DNA from: CAZGAH01 sp964523295
GTDB lineage: Bacteria; Desulfobacterota; Desulfovibrionia; Desulfovibrionales; Desulfovibrionaceae
Direction of reading: 5' to 3'
NCBI GenBank assembly: GCA_964523295.1
Contig: CAZGAH010000017.1
Coordinates: 1-56,947 of the forward strand
DNA: 56,947 bases
Shown in pieces: positions 39,244 to 47,682 of the stretch (position 1 is the stretch's first letter; each line of letters begins with the position of its first letter). The notes under the pieces are model-generated. The model was not told the origin of the DNA. It did not search any database and saw nothing but the letters and a program-made list of their open reading frames with translations. Both the position numbers and the translations under genes were made by a program.

Positions 39244-40560
39244 TTAAAAATCCAGACCGAAAGACCCGACAACGGCCTGGACCCGCGCCCGCATGGCCTG
39301 CAAGCGCGCGCGCAGATGGCGGACGTACGCGTCCAGGTCGGCGACGGGCGCCCGGGCCACGCCGCTGTCCATGGCGGCCTGGGCCACGGCCGAGGCCACG
39401 CGCTCGGGGACCCGCGCGTCGAAGGGCTTGGGAATGATGTAATCGAAGCCGAAGCGCATATCGTGGACGCCGTATAGTGCTTTGACGTCCTCGGGTACGG
39501 GCTCCTTGGCCAGATCGGCCAGAGCCCGGGCCGCAGCGACCTTCATCGGCTCGTTGATCCTGGACGCCCGCACGTCCAGGGCGCCGCGAAAAATGAAGGG
39601 AAATCCCAGAACATTGTTGATCTGGTTGGGGAAATCCGAACGGCCGGTTGCCATGAGGCAATCCGGTCGCGCCTCCTTGGCGTCGCTGTAGGTAATCTCC
39701 GGGTCCGGATTGGCGCAGGCGAAAATAATGGGGTGGCTGGCCATGGAGGCGACCATGTCTTTGGTTACCAGGCCGCCGCGCGACAGACCGAGAAAGCAGT
39801 CCGCCCCGCGCATGACCTCGGCCAGCGTGCCGTGATCGCGCGACTGGGCGAAATGGCGCTTCTCCGGATTGAGGTCCGTGCGCCCGGCGTGGATGAGCCC
39901 GCGCGAGTCGAACATGAAGATGTTCTGCCGCTGCACCCCCAGGCTTTCGTAAAAGCGGGTGCAGGCAATGGCACCGGCGCCAGCGCCGGAAATGACCACC
40001 TTGAGCGCCTCGATCTTCTTGCCGGAAATCTCCAGCGCGTTGATGATGCCGGCGCCGGAGATGATGGCCGTGCCGTGCTGATCGTCGTGGAACACGGGGA
40101 TGTCCATCTCGTCGATCAGCCGCTGCTCGATGTAAAAACACTCAGGCGCCTTGATGTCCTCGAGATTGATGCCGCCAAAGGTGGGCTCGAGCATCTTGAC
40201 GAATTCGACGACCTTTTCCGGGTCTTTCTGATTGATATTCAGGTCGAAGACGTCGATGTCGGCAAATATCTTGAACAGCACGCCCTTGCCTTCCATGACC
40301 GGCTTTCCCGCCATGGGACCGATGTCCCCCAGGCCGAGCACGGCCGTGCCGTTGGAGATGACGGCCACCAGGTTGCCGCGCGTCGTGTACTCCCAGACGG
40401 CCTGCGGATCGGCGGCAATGGCCCTGCAAGCCTCGGCCACGCCCGGGGTGTAGGCCAGGGAGAGCTGGCGTTGCGTACTGCAGGGCTTGACCGGCAGGAC
40501 CTCGATTTTGCCTTTCCTGCCTGCGGCATGATAGCGCAGGGCGTCATCTTTCGTGAACAT
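39244..40560 (-). CDS. NAD(P)-dependent malic enzyme
   Basis: Malic enzyme decarboxylates malate to pyruvate with reduction of NAD(P). STQRQLSLAYTPGVAEACRAIA near the N-terminus and FGGINLEDIKAPECF with VFHDDQHGTAII in the middle are diagnostic; the last holds metal-binding acidic residues. A dinucleotide-binding GAGAGAIACTR follows. The 438 residues match the short bacterial form, without the phosphotransacetylase-like domain. The ATG at 40560 fits the family start (MFTKDDALRYH), although the frame is open further upstream. It converges on the glycosyltransferase gene, 31 bases apart, and lies 98 bases after the STAS gene on the same strand. Confidence 0.93.
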   Translation of the reverse strand: MFTKDDALRYHAAGRKGKIEVLPVKPCSTQRQLSLAYTPGVAEACRAIAADPQAVWEYTTRGNLVAVISNGTAVLGLGDIGPMAGKPVMEGKGVLFKIFADIDVFDLNINQKDPEKVVEFVKMLEPTFGGINLEDIKAPECFYIEQRLIDEMDIPVFHDDQHGTAIISGAGIINALEISGKKIEALKVVISGAGAGAIACTRFYESLGVQRQNIFMFDSRGLIHAGRTDLNPEKRHFAQSRDHGTLAEVMRGADCFLGLSRGGLVTKDMVASMASHPIIFACANPDPEITYSDAKEARPDCLMATGRSDFPNQINNVLGFPFIFRGALDVRASRINEPMKVAAARALADLAKEPVPEDVKALYGVHDMRFGFDYIIPKPFDARVPERVASAVAQAAMDSGVARAPVADLDAYVRHLRARLQAMRARVQAVVGSFGLDF

Positions 40561-40658
40561 GTTTCTGCCTCGCGTGCAGTTTGTTGAATGTCTGGGAAGT
40601 ACCCCCGACGCGCGGCAGAGCAACGCCGGACAAGGGCAAGACCGGGCGCCTGGACCTG

Positions 40659-40973
40659 CTATTCGGACCAATATGCGAAATGGGTGTCCAGCTGCACCAG
40701 CTTCAGCACCTTGCTGACACGGTCGCTGGGATTCTTGAGCATCAGTTGCTTGCCCGCGTCTTTCATACGGTTGGAAAGGGTAACCAGCAGATTGATGCCC
40801 ATGCTGTCGATAAACATCACGTGCGAGAGGTCCAGTATTACAGCCTGCAGGTTCGGATCATCCATTCCGGCCAGGATCTTCACCTTCATGTCGGAAATCA
40901 GCGAGGCTGTCGTCTCGCCGTGTATGCAAGCAACGAGCTGCGGCCCTTGCCGTTCGAGCGTATAGGAGTCCAT
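40659..40973 (-). CDS. STAS domain protein (anti-sigma factor antagonist type)
   Basis: The 104-residue product is a single STAS domain like SpoIIAA and RsbV. These bind anti-sigma kinases and are switched by phosphorylation of one Ser. The likely site is in MFIDSMGINLLVTL, matching the DSxG pattern, near residue 57. The ATG at 40973 is preceded by AAGGG. A possible kinase partner is the RsbW-like ATPase/GNAT protein encoded at 18.2 kb in this window; the pairing is only a suggestion. Confidence 0.85.
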   Translation of the reverse strand: MDSYTLERQGPQLVACIHGETTASLISDMKVKILAGMDDPNLQAVILDLSHVMFIDSMGINLLVTLSNRMKDAGKQLMLKNPSDRVSKVLKLVQLDTHFAYWSE

Positions 40974-41406
40974 CGCCCTTTCTTCCTCCCGCCTGTCTGC
41001 CGTACGCTAACAATACGGACCATACAGGCTCATGCCTTTCAAGTCTGACAATCATAGCCCAAACCTGGTCCATGGGCAAGGAGCACTTTCCCGCTGACCC
41101 CTCTCCAGAAGGGCGTTACCTGTCGCGAATGCAAGCAGATCAACAGCCTGGGCGAGTGCGTGTAGCCTCGGTAAAATGGCAGAAAGAGACAACCAGGGCG
41201 GCCTTGCCTCAGACAGCAGCCACAGACGCAATGAGTTGTCAGGGCGCACGGCTTTGGCGCCGCAGTATCCCCCGAGCCCCAAGGATGCTTGTTGACATTT
41301 CCTCGATCCCTGTGGGAAGAAACCTCAGGGCAAATACCTGCCCGACCCGGGCCGGAGACGTTGTCGTGTAACGCTCGGCGCCGGGTTATTTTTTGGGAGG
41401 ATCCCA
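40974..41406. other. Divergent intergenic region, no gene seen
   Basis: This 433-base spacer holds the 5' side of the STAS gene and of the methyltransferase gene. A minus-strand open frame at 41052-41282 is not convincing. TTGACA occurs at 41292-41297 on the plus strand, but no good -10 hexamer follows. Confidence 0.4.
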
Positions 41407-42405
41407 GTGGGAAGTGCGCTCAATCGTTATGTAAATTTTGTTATTGCAAAAAATATTTGCCACAATGCCTTAAATAAAATCATGTTTTTTTGTGGCATTA
41501 TTTCAAACACTACTGGAATTGAGTTGAGGAATATTGATATACTCAACGGCGTACAGCTGATTCACAATTATTTCGCGAACTACTTTTTCTATGCCAACAT
41601 AACTCCTGATGACATCCACGGGTGCAGGATTCTGGAAGTCGGTCCGGGGGACAATTTCGGGGTAGCACTGTCCTTCATCGCTGCCGGAGCAAAGCAGGTG
41701 GTTTGTCTGGACAAGTACGAGCAGCCCCGGTCGCAGAACAACGAGAGCCTCATCTACAAAGCCCTGGCGCAAAGTCTGAGCGGTGACGCCCTGCGCCGGT
41801 TCAACGAGGCCATTATCTTTCTGCCCGACCAAGGCTATCAGCTCAATCCCGAGCGTATCCGCTATGTCACCGGCACGGGAATCGAGAATGCCGACACCGT
41901 GCTCGAGCCGGGCTTCGACTACATCGTCTCCACAGGTGTACTTCAGTACATCGCGCAGCTGGACAAGACCTTCCGGGTCATGGATCATCTGCTCGTGCCG
42001 GGCGGGACCATGGTCCACTGCGTGGATCTCAGCGATCCCGGCGTCAGCTTCAGCCAGTACGGGCATCACCCGCTCACCTTTCTGACTATTCCAGAACCGA
42101 TTTACCGACTCATGACCAGCGCCTCGCCCAAGGCCTCGCGCTACCGCGCCTCGTATTATATCCGGCAGCTCGAAGGCCTGGGACATCGGGTTACACTGTA
42201 CGCTAACAATCTGGTAGGCATTGCCAGTCTTCCCGAGGCATTGCCATACGATAGCGACAACTTCCCTGCCGTATCCAAACGCCTGGTCGATGCAATCCGG
42301 CCTCGCTTGGCCAAGTCATTCCGCCAGTGCCCGGATAAGGAACTCATGATCAGCGGAATTTTTTTCGCCTCGCGCAAACCGGCCGCAGCCCCGACACGGG
42401 CCTGA
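41407..42405 (+). CDS. Class I SAM-dependent methyltransferase
   Basis: The S-adenosylmethionine site is ILEVGPGDNFGVALSFIAAGA, near residues 75-95 (motif I), followed by VVCLDKY. YIVSTGVLQYIAQLDKTF fits motif IV and the helix after it. The product is 332 residues, with an N-terminal region of about 60 residues that is AT-rich in DNA and unlike the rest. The GTG start has GGGAGGA six bases upstream. This type is common in polysaccharide clusters, where it methylates sugars. The asparagine synthetase/glycosyltransferase pair is 2.2 kb away on the same strand, but a shared pathway is only possible. Confidence 0.82.
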   Translation: MGSALNRYVNFVIAKNICHNALNKIMFFCGIISNTTGIELRNIDILNGVQLIHNYFANYFFYANITPDDIHGCRILEVGPGDNFGVALSFIAAGAKQVVCLDKYEQPRSQNNESLIYKALAQSLSGDALRRFNEAIIFLPDQGYQLNPERIRYVTGTGIENADTVLEPGFDYIVSTGVLQYIAQLDKTFRVMDHLLVPGGTMVHCVDLSDPGVSFSQYGHHPLTFLTIPEPIYRLMTSASPKASRYRASYYIRQLEGLGHRVTLYANNLVGIASLPEALPYDSDNFPAVSKRLVDAIRPRLAKSFRQCPDKELMISGIFFASRKPAAAPTRA

Positions 42406-42660
42406 CCCCGCGCCCCTGAATCCTGCCCGGACGACAGGCGCCGGACGGCGAGCACCCGAGCCTGCGCACCTGGCCGGACTATATCCCCTCGTAACACGTG
42501 TCCCTGATCGGCAGCGGCAGTACGGTCTTGTGATGTGATTCAATACCGGGCTTCCATGCTTGATGCCAGGCCGGTTGTTCTGCTGATCGAAGCGGATGTC
42601 CAAGAATTTATAGAACGTGAAGCTCGTTGCTACGCCCCGGGACTTGCCGGCGATTTCGAG

Positions 42661-43012
42661 TCACTTGGGCTCGACGGTGAAGAGGACGAAGTCGAAATCC
42701 GCTTCGATCTCTGTCGCCACCTGTTCGTGTGGAGATAAGCCGGTGGCTGTGAAAGTCAGGCTCCAGTCGCCCCGTTTGAACTTCAGGACGGTCGTTATTA
42801 CCGGGTGGCAATCCTGCATCCTCAAAAATCGTGATGCTCTTCCCACGGCGCTTTTCCATGCAACGTAGTGTACGCATACGACCTGAAAAAGTGCCCATGG
42901 CTTTGAAGGAAATTCAGACAACCTTGATCGTCGCTGGCGTCTTCCCTCTCTGGATGTGGGAAATTTCCCCTGTCGCATCGGCAACTTCATGCAAAGTCCA
43001 TTTTTCTTTCAT
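42661..43012 (-). pseudogene. Broken small gene coupled to the peptidase gene
   Basis: Five bases after the peptidase stop, with GAGG in front of it, an ATG at 43012 begins MKEKWTLHEVADATGEISH. The frame stops at 42914 after 32 residues. The same frame then reopens, with KRRGKSITIFEDAG. After a one-base frame change the remainder reads VITTVLKFKRGDWSLTF and ends at 42661 with FVLFTVEPK. Joined together these pieces look like one beta-rich protein of about 115 residues. I therefore read it as a gene carrying a stop and a frameshift, real or from sequencing. I do not recognise the family. The region 42406-42660 beyond it shows nothing. Confidence 0.5.
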
Positions 43013-43017
43013 ATTGG

Positions 43018-44031
43018 TTAGTCCTCTGTGCGATCAAGCTCCTCTGCAAGAAGGAAGGCATGAGTGCAGCCCTCCCCCATGCCCCCTGTAGGATGGATGA
43101 CATTGGATCGAAAACACCTCACTCCGCTTACCGGATCGACCACAGATATGAAGTCTCTATCCCCGCGTACGAGAACGCCGACGACATCCAAGGAATTTTC
43201 CTCAAAGATCGGAGAACCGGAGTTGCCGCCATACGTGTCCAGATTCGCCTTGAAGCACGCGTCGTTTTCATATTCAGTGACCGAGGCGCCGTCGGCATAT
43301 TTCAAGGGAAGACCGACAGGGTGTCCCATGACGAACACCCCGCTACGGAGAGGAACGAGGGAACGTCTTAACCGAAGAGGAGTGCGATTCTCGACTTTTC
43401 TATCAAGACGAATTAGCGCCCAATCTTCAGAGGAACGCATATAAACAGAATTTACAACCTCTTTTATCGAATATACCGATTCTGGGGGGAACTCCGTAAC
43501 AGGTTTGCCTGCATCCTGCATGATGAAATCAAAGACTACGCTCGTCATGGAGGTGTCGGATCCCGCCTGTGCACAATGGCCGGCAGTGGCGACTATATCG
43601 GGGGCGACAAGGAAACCGGAGCAGAACGCACCGACAGGCTGCTCACCAAAGCGCTCACAGGCGCAAAGTGAGTACTTCTGCCGAAATGGTATGCTCTTGA
43701 GTTGATAGACGCCGTTCACTAGATAAAGGTCTGACGAATGGACCAGGGCACAGACCGAGCTGGCCAGTGAGATCAGCGGCTCTGAAACGAGCTGGTATAC
43801 ATCGGCTCGATTGTCCTCGCCGTAAAGAATCTTTGCCCGAGAAACAGCTTCGTCAAGCAACTCCCAGGTCGTGAACCCTTCCAATGCAGATTCATCTGAA
43901 ATGATCCCTACCGTCGAACGCGGTAAACTTTCCTGTTTTGCTCCAAGCCGAGCTGTTTCAGGCACTCGCTGGCGCCGTCCGATTTCTGAAAATAGTGCAT
44001 CATCAGTTATTTTGTTGAGTGTCACGGGCAT
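43018..44031 (-). CDS. Trypsin-like serine peptidase with an N-terminal extension
   Basis: The chymotrypsin-fold catalytic triad is complete: His152 in TAGHC, Asp203 in DWALIRLD, and Ser271 in GNSGSP. The pattern is closest to V8/glutamyl-endopeptidase-like bacterial enzymes. No signal peptide is present, so the peptidase is probably cytoplasmic, unlike most of the family. The first 125 residues are a separate, acidic and mostly helical region (WELLDEAVSRAKILYGE) that I cannot name; such extensions often recruit the enzyme. The ATG at 44031 is preferred because GGAG lies six bases before it; an in-frame ATG at 44043 lacks a ribosome binding site. It is the middle gene of three on the minus strand, 55 bases after the unknown gene and 5 before the broken one. 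Confidence 0.82.
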   Translation of the reverse strand: MPVTLNKITDDALFSEIGRRQRVPETARLGAKQESLPRSTVGIISDESALEGFTTWELLDEAVSRAKILYGEDNRADVYQLVSEPLISLASSVCALVHSSDLYLVNGVYQLKSIPFRQKYSLCACERFGEQPVGAFCSGFLVAPDIVATAGHCAQAGSDTSMTSVVFDFIMQDAGKPVTEFPPESVYSIKEVVNSVYMRSSEDWALIRLDRKVENRTPLRLRRSLVPLRSGVFVMGHPVGLPLKYADGASVTEYENDACFKANLDTYGGNSGSPIFEENSLDVVGVLVRGDRDFISVVDPVSGVRCFRSNVIHPTGGMGEGCTHAFLLAEELDRTED

Positions 44032-44086
44032 TTCATTCTCCATAAGCGGGGCCGGAATAGTCCAGCCCCGCTATTAGTTTTGAAAA

Positions 44087-44605
44087 CTAGAAAATGTCGA
44101 TTTCGATCGGTATGTTGATCTGGATCAGCGCTTTATCTTCCACGTCTTTGTCCATGGGCGTCAGCATTACTTCCGAAGACATGAGTTCTTTGATCGATGC
44201 TCTGCTGACCACGATGCGCTTTCGCAATACATCCCAGCATTGATGCAGATTTTGCCCGAGCAATCGGACCCCTATGCAAAGCTTGACCACGATGTCAAAC
44301 GAGCGAAGTGTGTTGTCCGACAAATCCAAATTACTAACACACACGTCTATACTACCTATTCCGTAATTGACAGGAAAACAAGCATTTCCAAGCTCGAATT
44401 TTTGTCTATAGCCCAAAACCTCAATTTCTATATAAAAATTACTGTTTTCTTCGACAACAGCAACACTTGCCGAAACCCCTACGCAACGTCGGCCAATCAG
44501 GGGTATATTAATGCAGGCTTCTTCCCTAAAACTTTTAGACCAGAGAACTGAAGACTTCTGGATACATTTCACTGTTGTTTCGCAAGCCTTTGTTTCCTTT
44601 GTCAT
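44087..44605 (-). CDS. Hypothetical protein, 172 residues, first gene of the peptidase unit
   Basis: I do not recognise a family. The ATG at 44605 has a very strong GGGAGGAG ribosome binding site. The sequence has no signal peptide or membrane helix. It is predicted beta-rich, with alternating hydrophobic stretches such as VGVSASVAVVEENSNFYIEIEVLGY, here residues about 41-65, and it ends IQINIPIEIDIF. Seven Cys residues are scattered through it. Base composition is lower in GC than most of the window, and the 435 bases upstream are strongly AT-rich, which suggests acquired DNA. The peptidase follows on the same strand, so it may be its substrate, inhibitor or sensor partner. Confidence 0.6.
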   Translation of the reverse strand: MTKETKACETTVKCIQKSSVLWSKSFREEACINIPLIGRRCVGVSASVAVVEENSNFYIEIEVLGYRQKFELGNACFPVNYGIGSIDVCVSNLDLSDNTLRSFDIVVKLCIGVRLLGQNLHQCWDVLRKRIVVSRASIKELMSSEVMLTPMDKDVEDKALIQINIPIEIDIF

Positions 44606-45041
44606 AACTCCTCCCAGGTTTGTAGGTTTCTGCGGGGAAGCGGAACGCTAACAATGTTTAAGATAAAGTTAGCCGGTTTCATAGTTTTTGTAAATAACAA
44701 ATTTACGAATTTTTATTAAAATTTCAACATAAAATTCTAGGCCTGTTAAATAAATGGCATAACAACCAGGAGTGTATTACATTTGCCAAGGCGGATGCTT
44801 GTCAACGGAACGCCCAAAGCAACGAGGGCAGCGGAGACATTTTGTTATTTTAATCTCAATTCAGAATGGAAAATTTATTACTTTTTTTGCGTATTCTGTC
44901 AGGCTAGAGCAAAATCATGTTGTTTATTTTTTCATCCTATCTATCAAAAATTATTTATCTAATGGCTTATTAAGTGTCGTTAGAAACACATGAGCGAACT
45001 CGCCCTGCTTGAACTTAGAGTTAGCTCGGCATAAATTTTGC
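44606..45041. other. AT-rich intergenic region, no gene seen
   Basis: This is among the most AT-rich parts of the window. It presumably carries the promoter for the minus-strand unit; a TTGAAA-like hexamer with a TAAATT about 16 bases later is present on the minus strand near 44700-44730. Small open frames occur without ribosome binding sites. Confidence 0.5.
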
Positions 45042-45866
45042 TTACAAATTTGTTTTGCGAAATACGATAAGTGCATATGCCAATTTTATGAAGGCGAAAA
45101 CGCTTTCCAAGTAACAGCGTTATCGAGTGCGGATGCCCCAGAAGCCTTTCAGCCAGGAGAATGTTCGCTCTACTACCCAGCGGCGCACGGGTGGACTCCA
45201 TCAATTCTATCTACATTTTCCTCACCTCAGGAACGAATATGCGAATTAAGCTTATAGTAAATTATTAAATTAACTACTGAATTGCAGCAATCTCCTTTTT
45301 TCAAGGCATAGCTTATATTAGTCAGAACATATTTTGAAAGCCTGGACAATGTCGCTGTTATGTTCAAGCGTAAGGCCCACCAGTCGGCTGTCAAGGGTAT
45401 TTGCCCCACCAACGACCACGCAGAAAGGGATACCTTGCTGATCAACATGCAAACGGATCTTGGTTCCAGTCCGGCCTCTGTCTGTCGGGTTGCATCCAAG
45501 TCCTTCGTTCCCCTTTTTATGAGCAAACAGGAGATTGAATCAGAGATCCTTCCATTGATTGCCATTCAAGCAAAAGGCCTATTGTTTGTAATGTTCTTCT
45601 ACCCACCCTTTTATAAAATGTCTAAAGACTGCACTTCTTGACCAACGTCTGTAGTGCTCATTAAAAACTCTTTTTGAACCATCCTCACGTGGAATCATAT
45701 TCCATTGTCAACCTGTCTTGAGACGATAGATATTACCGCAGGTGATTTTTCTAAAACATGTCGGGAGACTACCCCCAGAGCGTTTTCGCAGGAAAGGTTC
45801 AGGGACTGGTGCGATTTTCTCCCACAATTCGTCAGGAATCGCTCTGAAATCAAATATTGTATTCAT
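45042..45866 (-). pseudogene. Decayed IS5-family transposase
   Basis: Pieces of one transposase appear in order on the minus strand, in shifting frames and with internal stops. The N-terminus starts at 45866: MNTIFDFRAIPDELWEKI, then YRLKTG, QWNMIPRE and NEHYRRW. The middle is TKIRLHVDQQGIPF, then VVGGANTLDSRLVG near 45440-45370. The end is RRWVVERTFSWLKGF, then LAYALIVFRK, closing at 45042. These match IS5/IS427-type DDE transposases. Several frameshifts and stops make it non-functional, and part of the catalytic middle looks deleted. I could not define terminal inverted repeats or a target duplication. Confidence 0.8.
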
Positions 45867-46203
45867 GGCGACAATCTAGATAAAATCTAGACTTTATGCG
45901 GCCATCATGCCGGACGAACTTTTAGCCATGGGGGAGGAGCGCCCTGATGCATGAAAAGAATTTGACCTGCTCTCCCAGAGCCTGGAAAATCCCGCTATTT
46001 TTAGGGGTAGAGTCTATTTCCTGGTAGTTGCTATGAGCGGGTGCTCACCCTAATGGATGAAACCAGTTCGGAAATGAGGAATTTAAGCATAAATTTACAA
46101 AAATCATTCGAGATTCGCTTACTGTTTCTTGCTAGTATTAAAGTGCTTGCCCGAGCGGTAAATCCCTTGTTTGGAGCTTCTGTATAAAACAGAAACTCAC
46201 CGC
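45867..46203. other. Intergenic region between IS remnant and sigma-54 activator gene, no gene seen
   Basis: This 337-base stretch holds the end of the insertion remnant and the 3' flank of the activator gene. A short hairpin, GGGTG-CT-CACCC, lies near 46039-46050 without a following T run. No coding frame is convincing. Confidence 0.4.
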
Positions 46204-47628
46204 TCATCCCTGGTCCGCAGTTTCACGTCCAGACGACTTCTTCAGCCCTCCCTGCCGCCCGCTGCGTCCGTCAATCGCCGGGAGCGGGATGCCGAGTCTT
46301 TTCATGCGCCGGAAAAGCGTCGTTTTGTGGATGCCCAGGGCCCGGGCCGCTGCCTCGCGGTTGAAGTCGTTGCCCTCAAGCGCCGCGCAGATCGCGCGCG
46401 CATCGAGGATGTCGTGTACCGAGCGCACATCGACCTCGCCCGAGGAGCCGGCCCCGCGCGCGGTCAGTTCCTCGGGCAGGTGCGCCAGGCCGATCTGGCC
46501 GTCGCCGCAGAGAATGAACGCGCGTTCGATCACATTTTCTAGCTCACGGATATTGCCCGGCCAGTCGTGGGCCATGAGCAGGGACAGGGCCTCCGGGGTC
46601 ACGCCGCATACGTTTTTTTGCTGCACGCGGTTGAATCGGACCACGAACAGATCGACCAGCAGCGGGATGTCCTCCTTGCGCCGGCGCAGCGGCGGAAGCT
46701 CCACGCGCACCACGTTCACCCGGTAATAAAGGTCCTCCCGGAAGCGTTTCTGCCGCACCATCTCGGCCAGATCCCGGTTCGTCGCCACGATCACGCGCGC
46801 GTCGGCGATTTCCGTGCGCGTCGAGCCGAGCGGTTCGTACGCCTTTTCCTGCAGCACGCGCAGCAGCCGGACCTGGAGCGCGGGGCTGATCTCGCCGATT
46901 TCATCGAGCAGGATCGTTCCGCCTTTGGCCAGGGCGAAGCGTCCCGGCTTGTCTTTCGTCGCCCCGGTAAACGCCCCGGCCTTGTAGCCGAACAGCTCGG
47001 ACTCGAGCAGCGTGTCCGGTAGAGCGCCGCAGTTCACGCCCACGAACGGCCCCTGGTTGCGGGGGCTGAGTTCGTGCAGCGTCCGCGCCACCAGCTCCTT
47101 TCCGGTTCCGGTCTCGCCGCAGAGGAGCACGGTGCTGGGGCTGGCGGCAATGGCCGGGCGCACCTCGAAGATGCGCTGCATCAGCGCACTGCGGCTGGGC
47201 AGGTCGCCGGCGCGCCATTTCCCGGCCAGCTCCTGCCGCAGGGCCTCGACCTCCGAAAGATCGCGAAAGGTCTCCGCCCCGCCGATAACGCGCCCGTCGC
47301 TGTCGCGAAACAGGGCTGTGGAAATGCTGATGGGAAGCCGCTCGCCGTCGGCGTCAACGATATAGGCGGACCTGCCAATCACGGGCTTCCCCGTGCGCAT
47401 GGTCTGCTGCAGGGCGCAGGCCGCGCCGCACAGGCTGGAACGGAAGACCTCAGAACAGCGCCGTCCTATGGCCTCCTGCCGCGAAACGCCGGTGATGGTC
47501 TCCGCCGCCCGATTGAAGGACGTGACGCGCCAGTCGAGGTCCACCGTAAAGACGCCGTCGGAAATGCTCTCGAGAATGGCCTCCGTTGTCGCCGGGATGC
47601 CGGAATCAAGGCTTTTCGGATCGGACAT
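46204..47628 (-). CDS. Sigma-54-dependent transcriptional activator (PAS-AAA+-Fis)
   Basis: This enhancer-binding protein would activate RpoN promoters. A PAS domain spans about residues 15-130 (LESISDGVFTVDLDWRVTSFN). The AAA+ domain has the Walker A GETGTGKE near residue 173, GAFTGA near 218 (the loop that contacts sigma-54), and a Walker B ILLDEIGE. The C-terminal Fis-type helix-turn-helix is ICAALEGNDFNREAAARALGIHKTTLFRRMKRLGI, here described over about residues 415-450. The ATG at 47628, with GGGGGA upstream, is preferred to the in-frame TTG at 47643. The regulated promoters are not identifiable from the window. Confidence 0.93.
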   Translation of the reverse strand: MSDPKSLDSGIPATTEAILESISDGVFTVDLDWRVTSFNRAAETITGVSRQEAIGRRCSEVFRSSLCGAACALQQTMRTGKPVIGRSAYIVDADGERLPISISTALFRDSDGRVIGGAETFRDLSEVEALRQELAGKWRAGDLPSRSALMQRIFEVRPAIAASPSTVLLCGETGTGKELVARTLHELSPRNQGPFVGVNCGALPDTLLESELFGYKAGAFTGATKDKPGRFALAKGGTILLDEIGEISPALQVRLLRVLQEKAYEPLGSTRTEIADARVIVATNRDLAEMVRQKRFREDLYYRVNVVRVELPPLRRRKEDIPLLVDLFVVRFNRVQQKNVCGVTPEALSLLMAHDWPGNIRELENVIERAFILCGDGQIGLAHLPEELTARGAGSSGEVDVRSVHDILDARAICAALEGNDFNREAAARALGIHKTTLFRRMKRLGIPLPAIDGRSGRQGGLKKSSGRETADQG

Positions 47629-47682
47629 CGGCGAGTCCCCCAACGAGCAGGTGCCGGCCGCGCCGGCAGAATGTGCGTTCGT

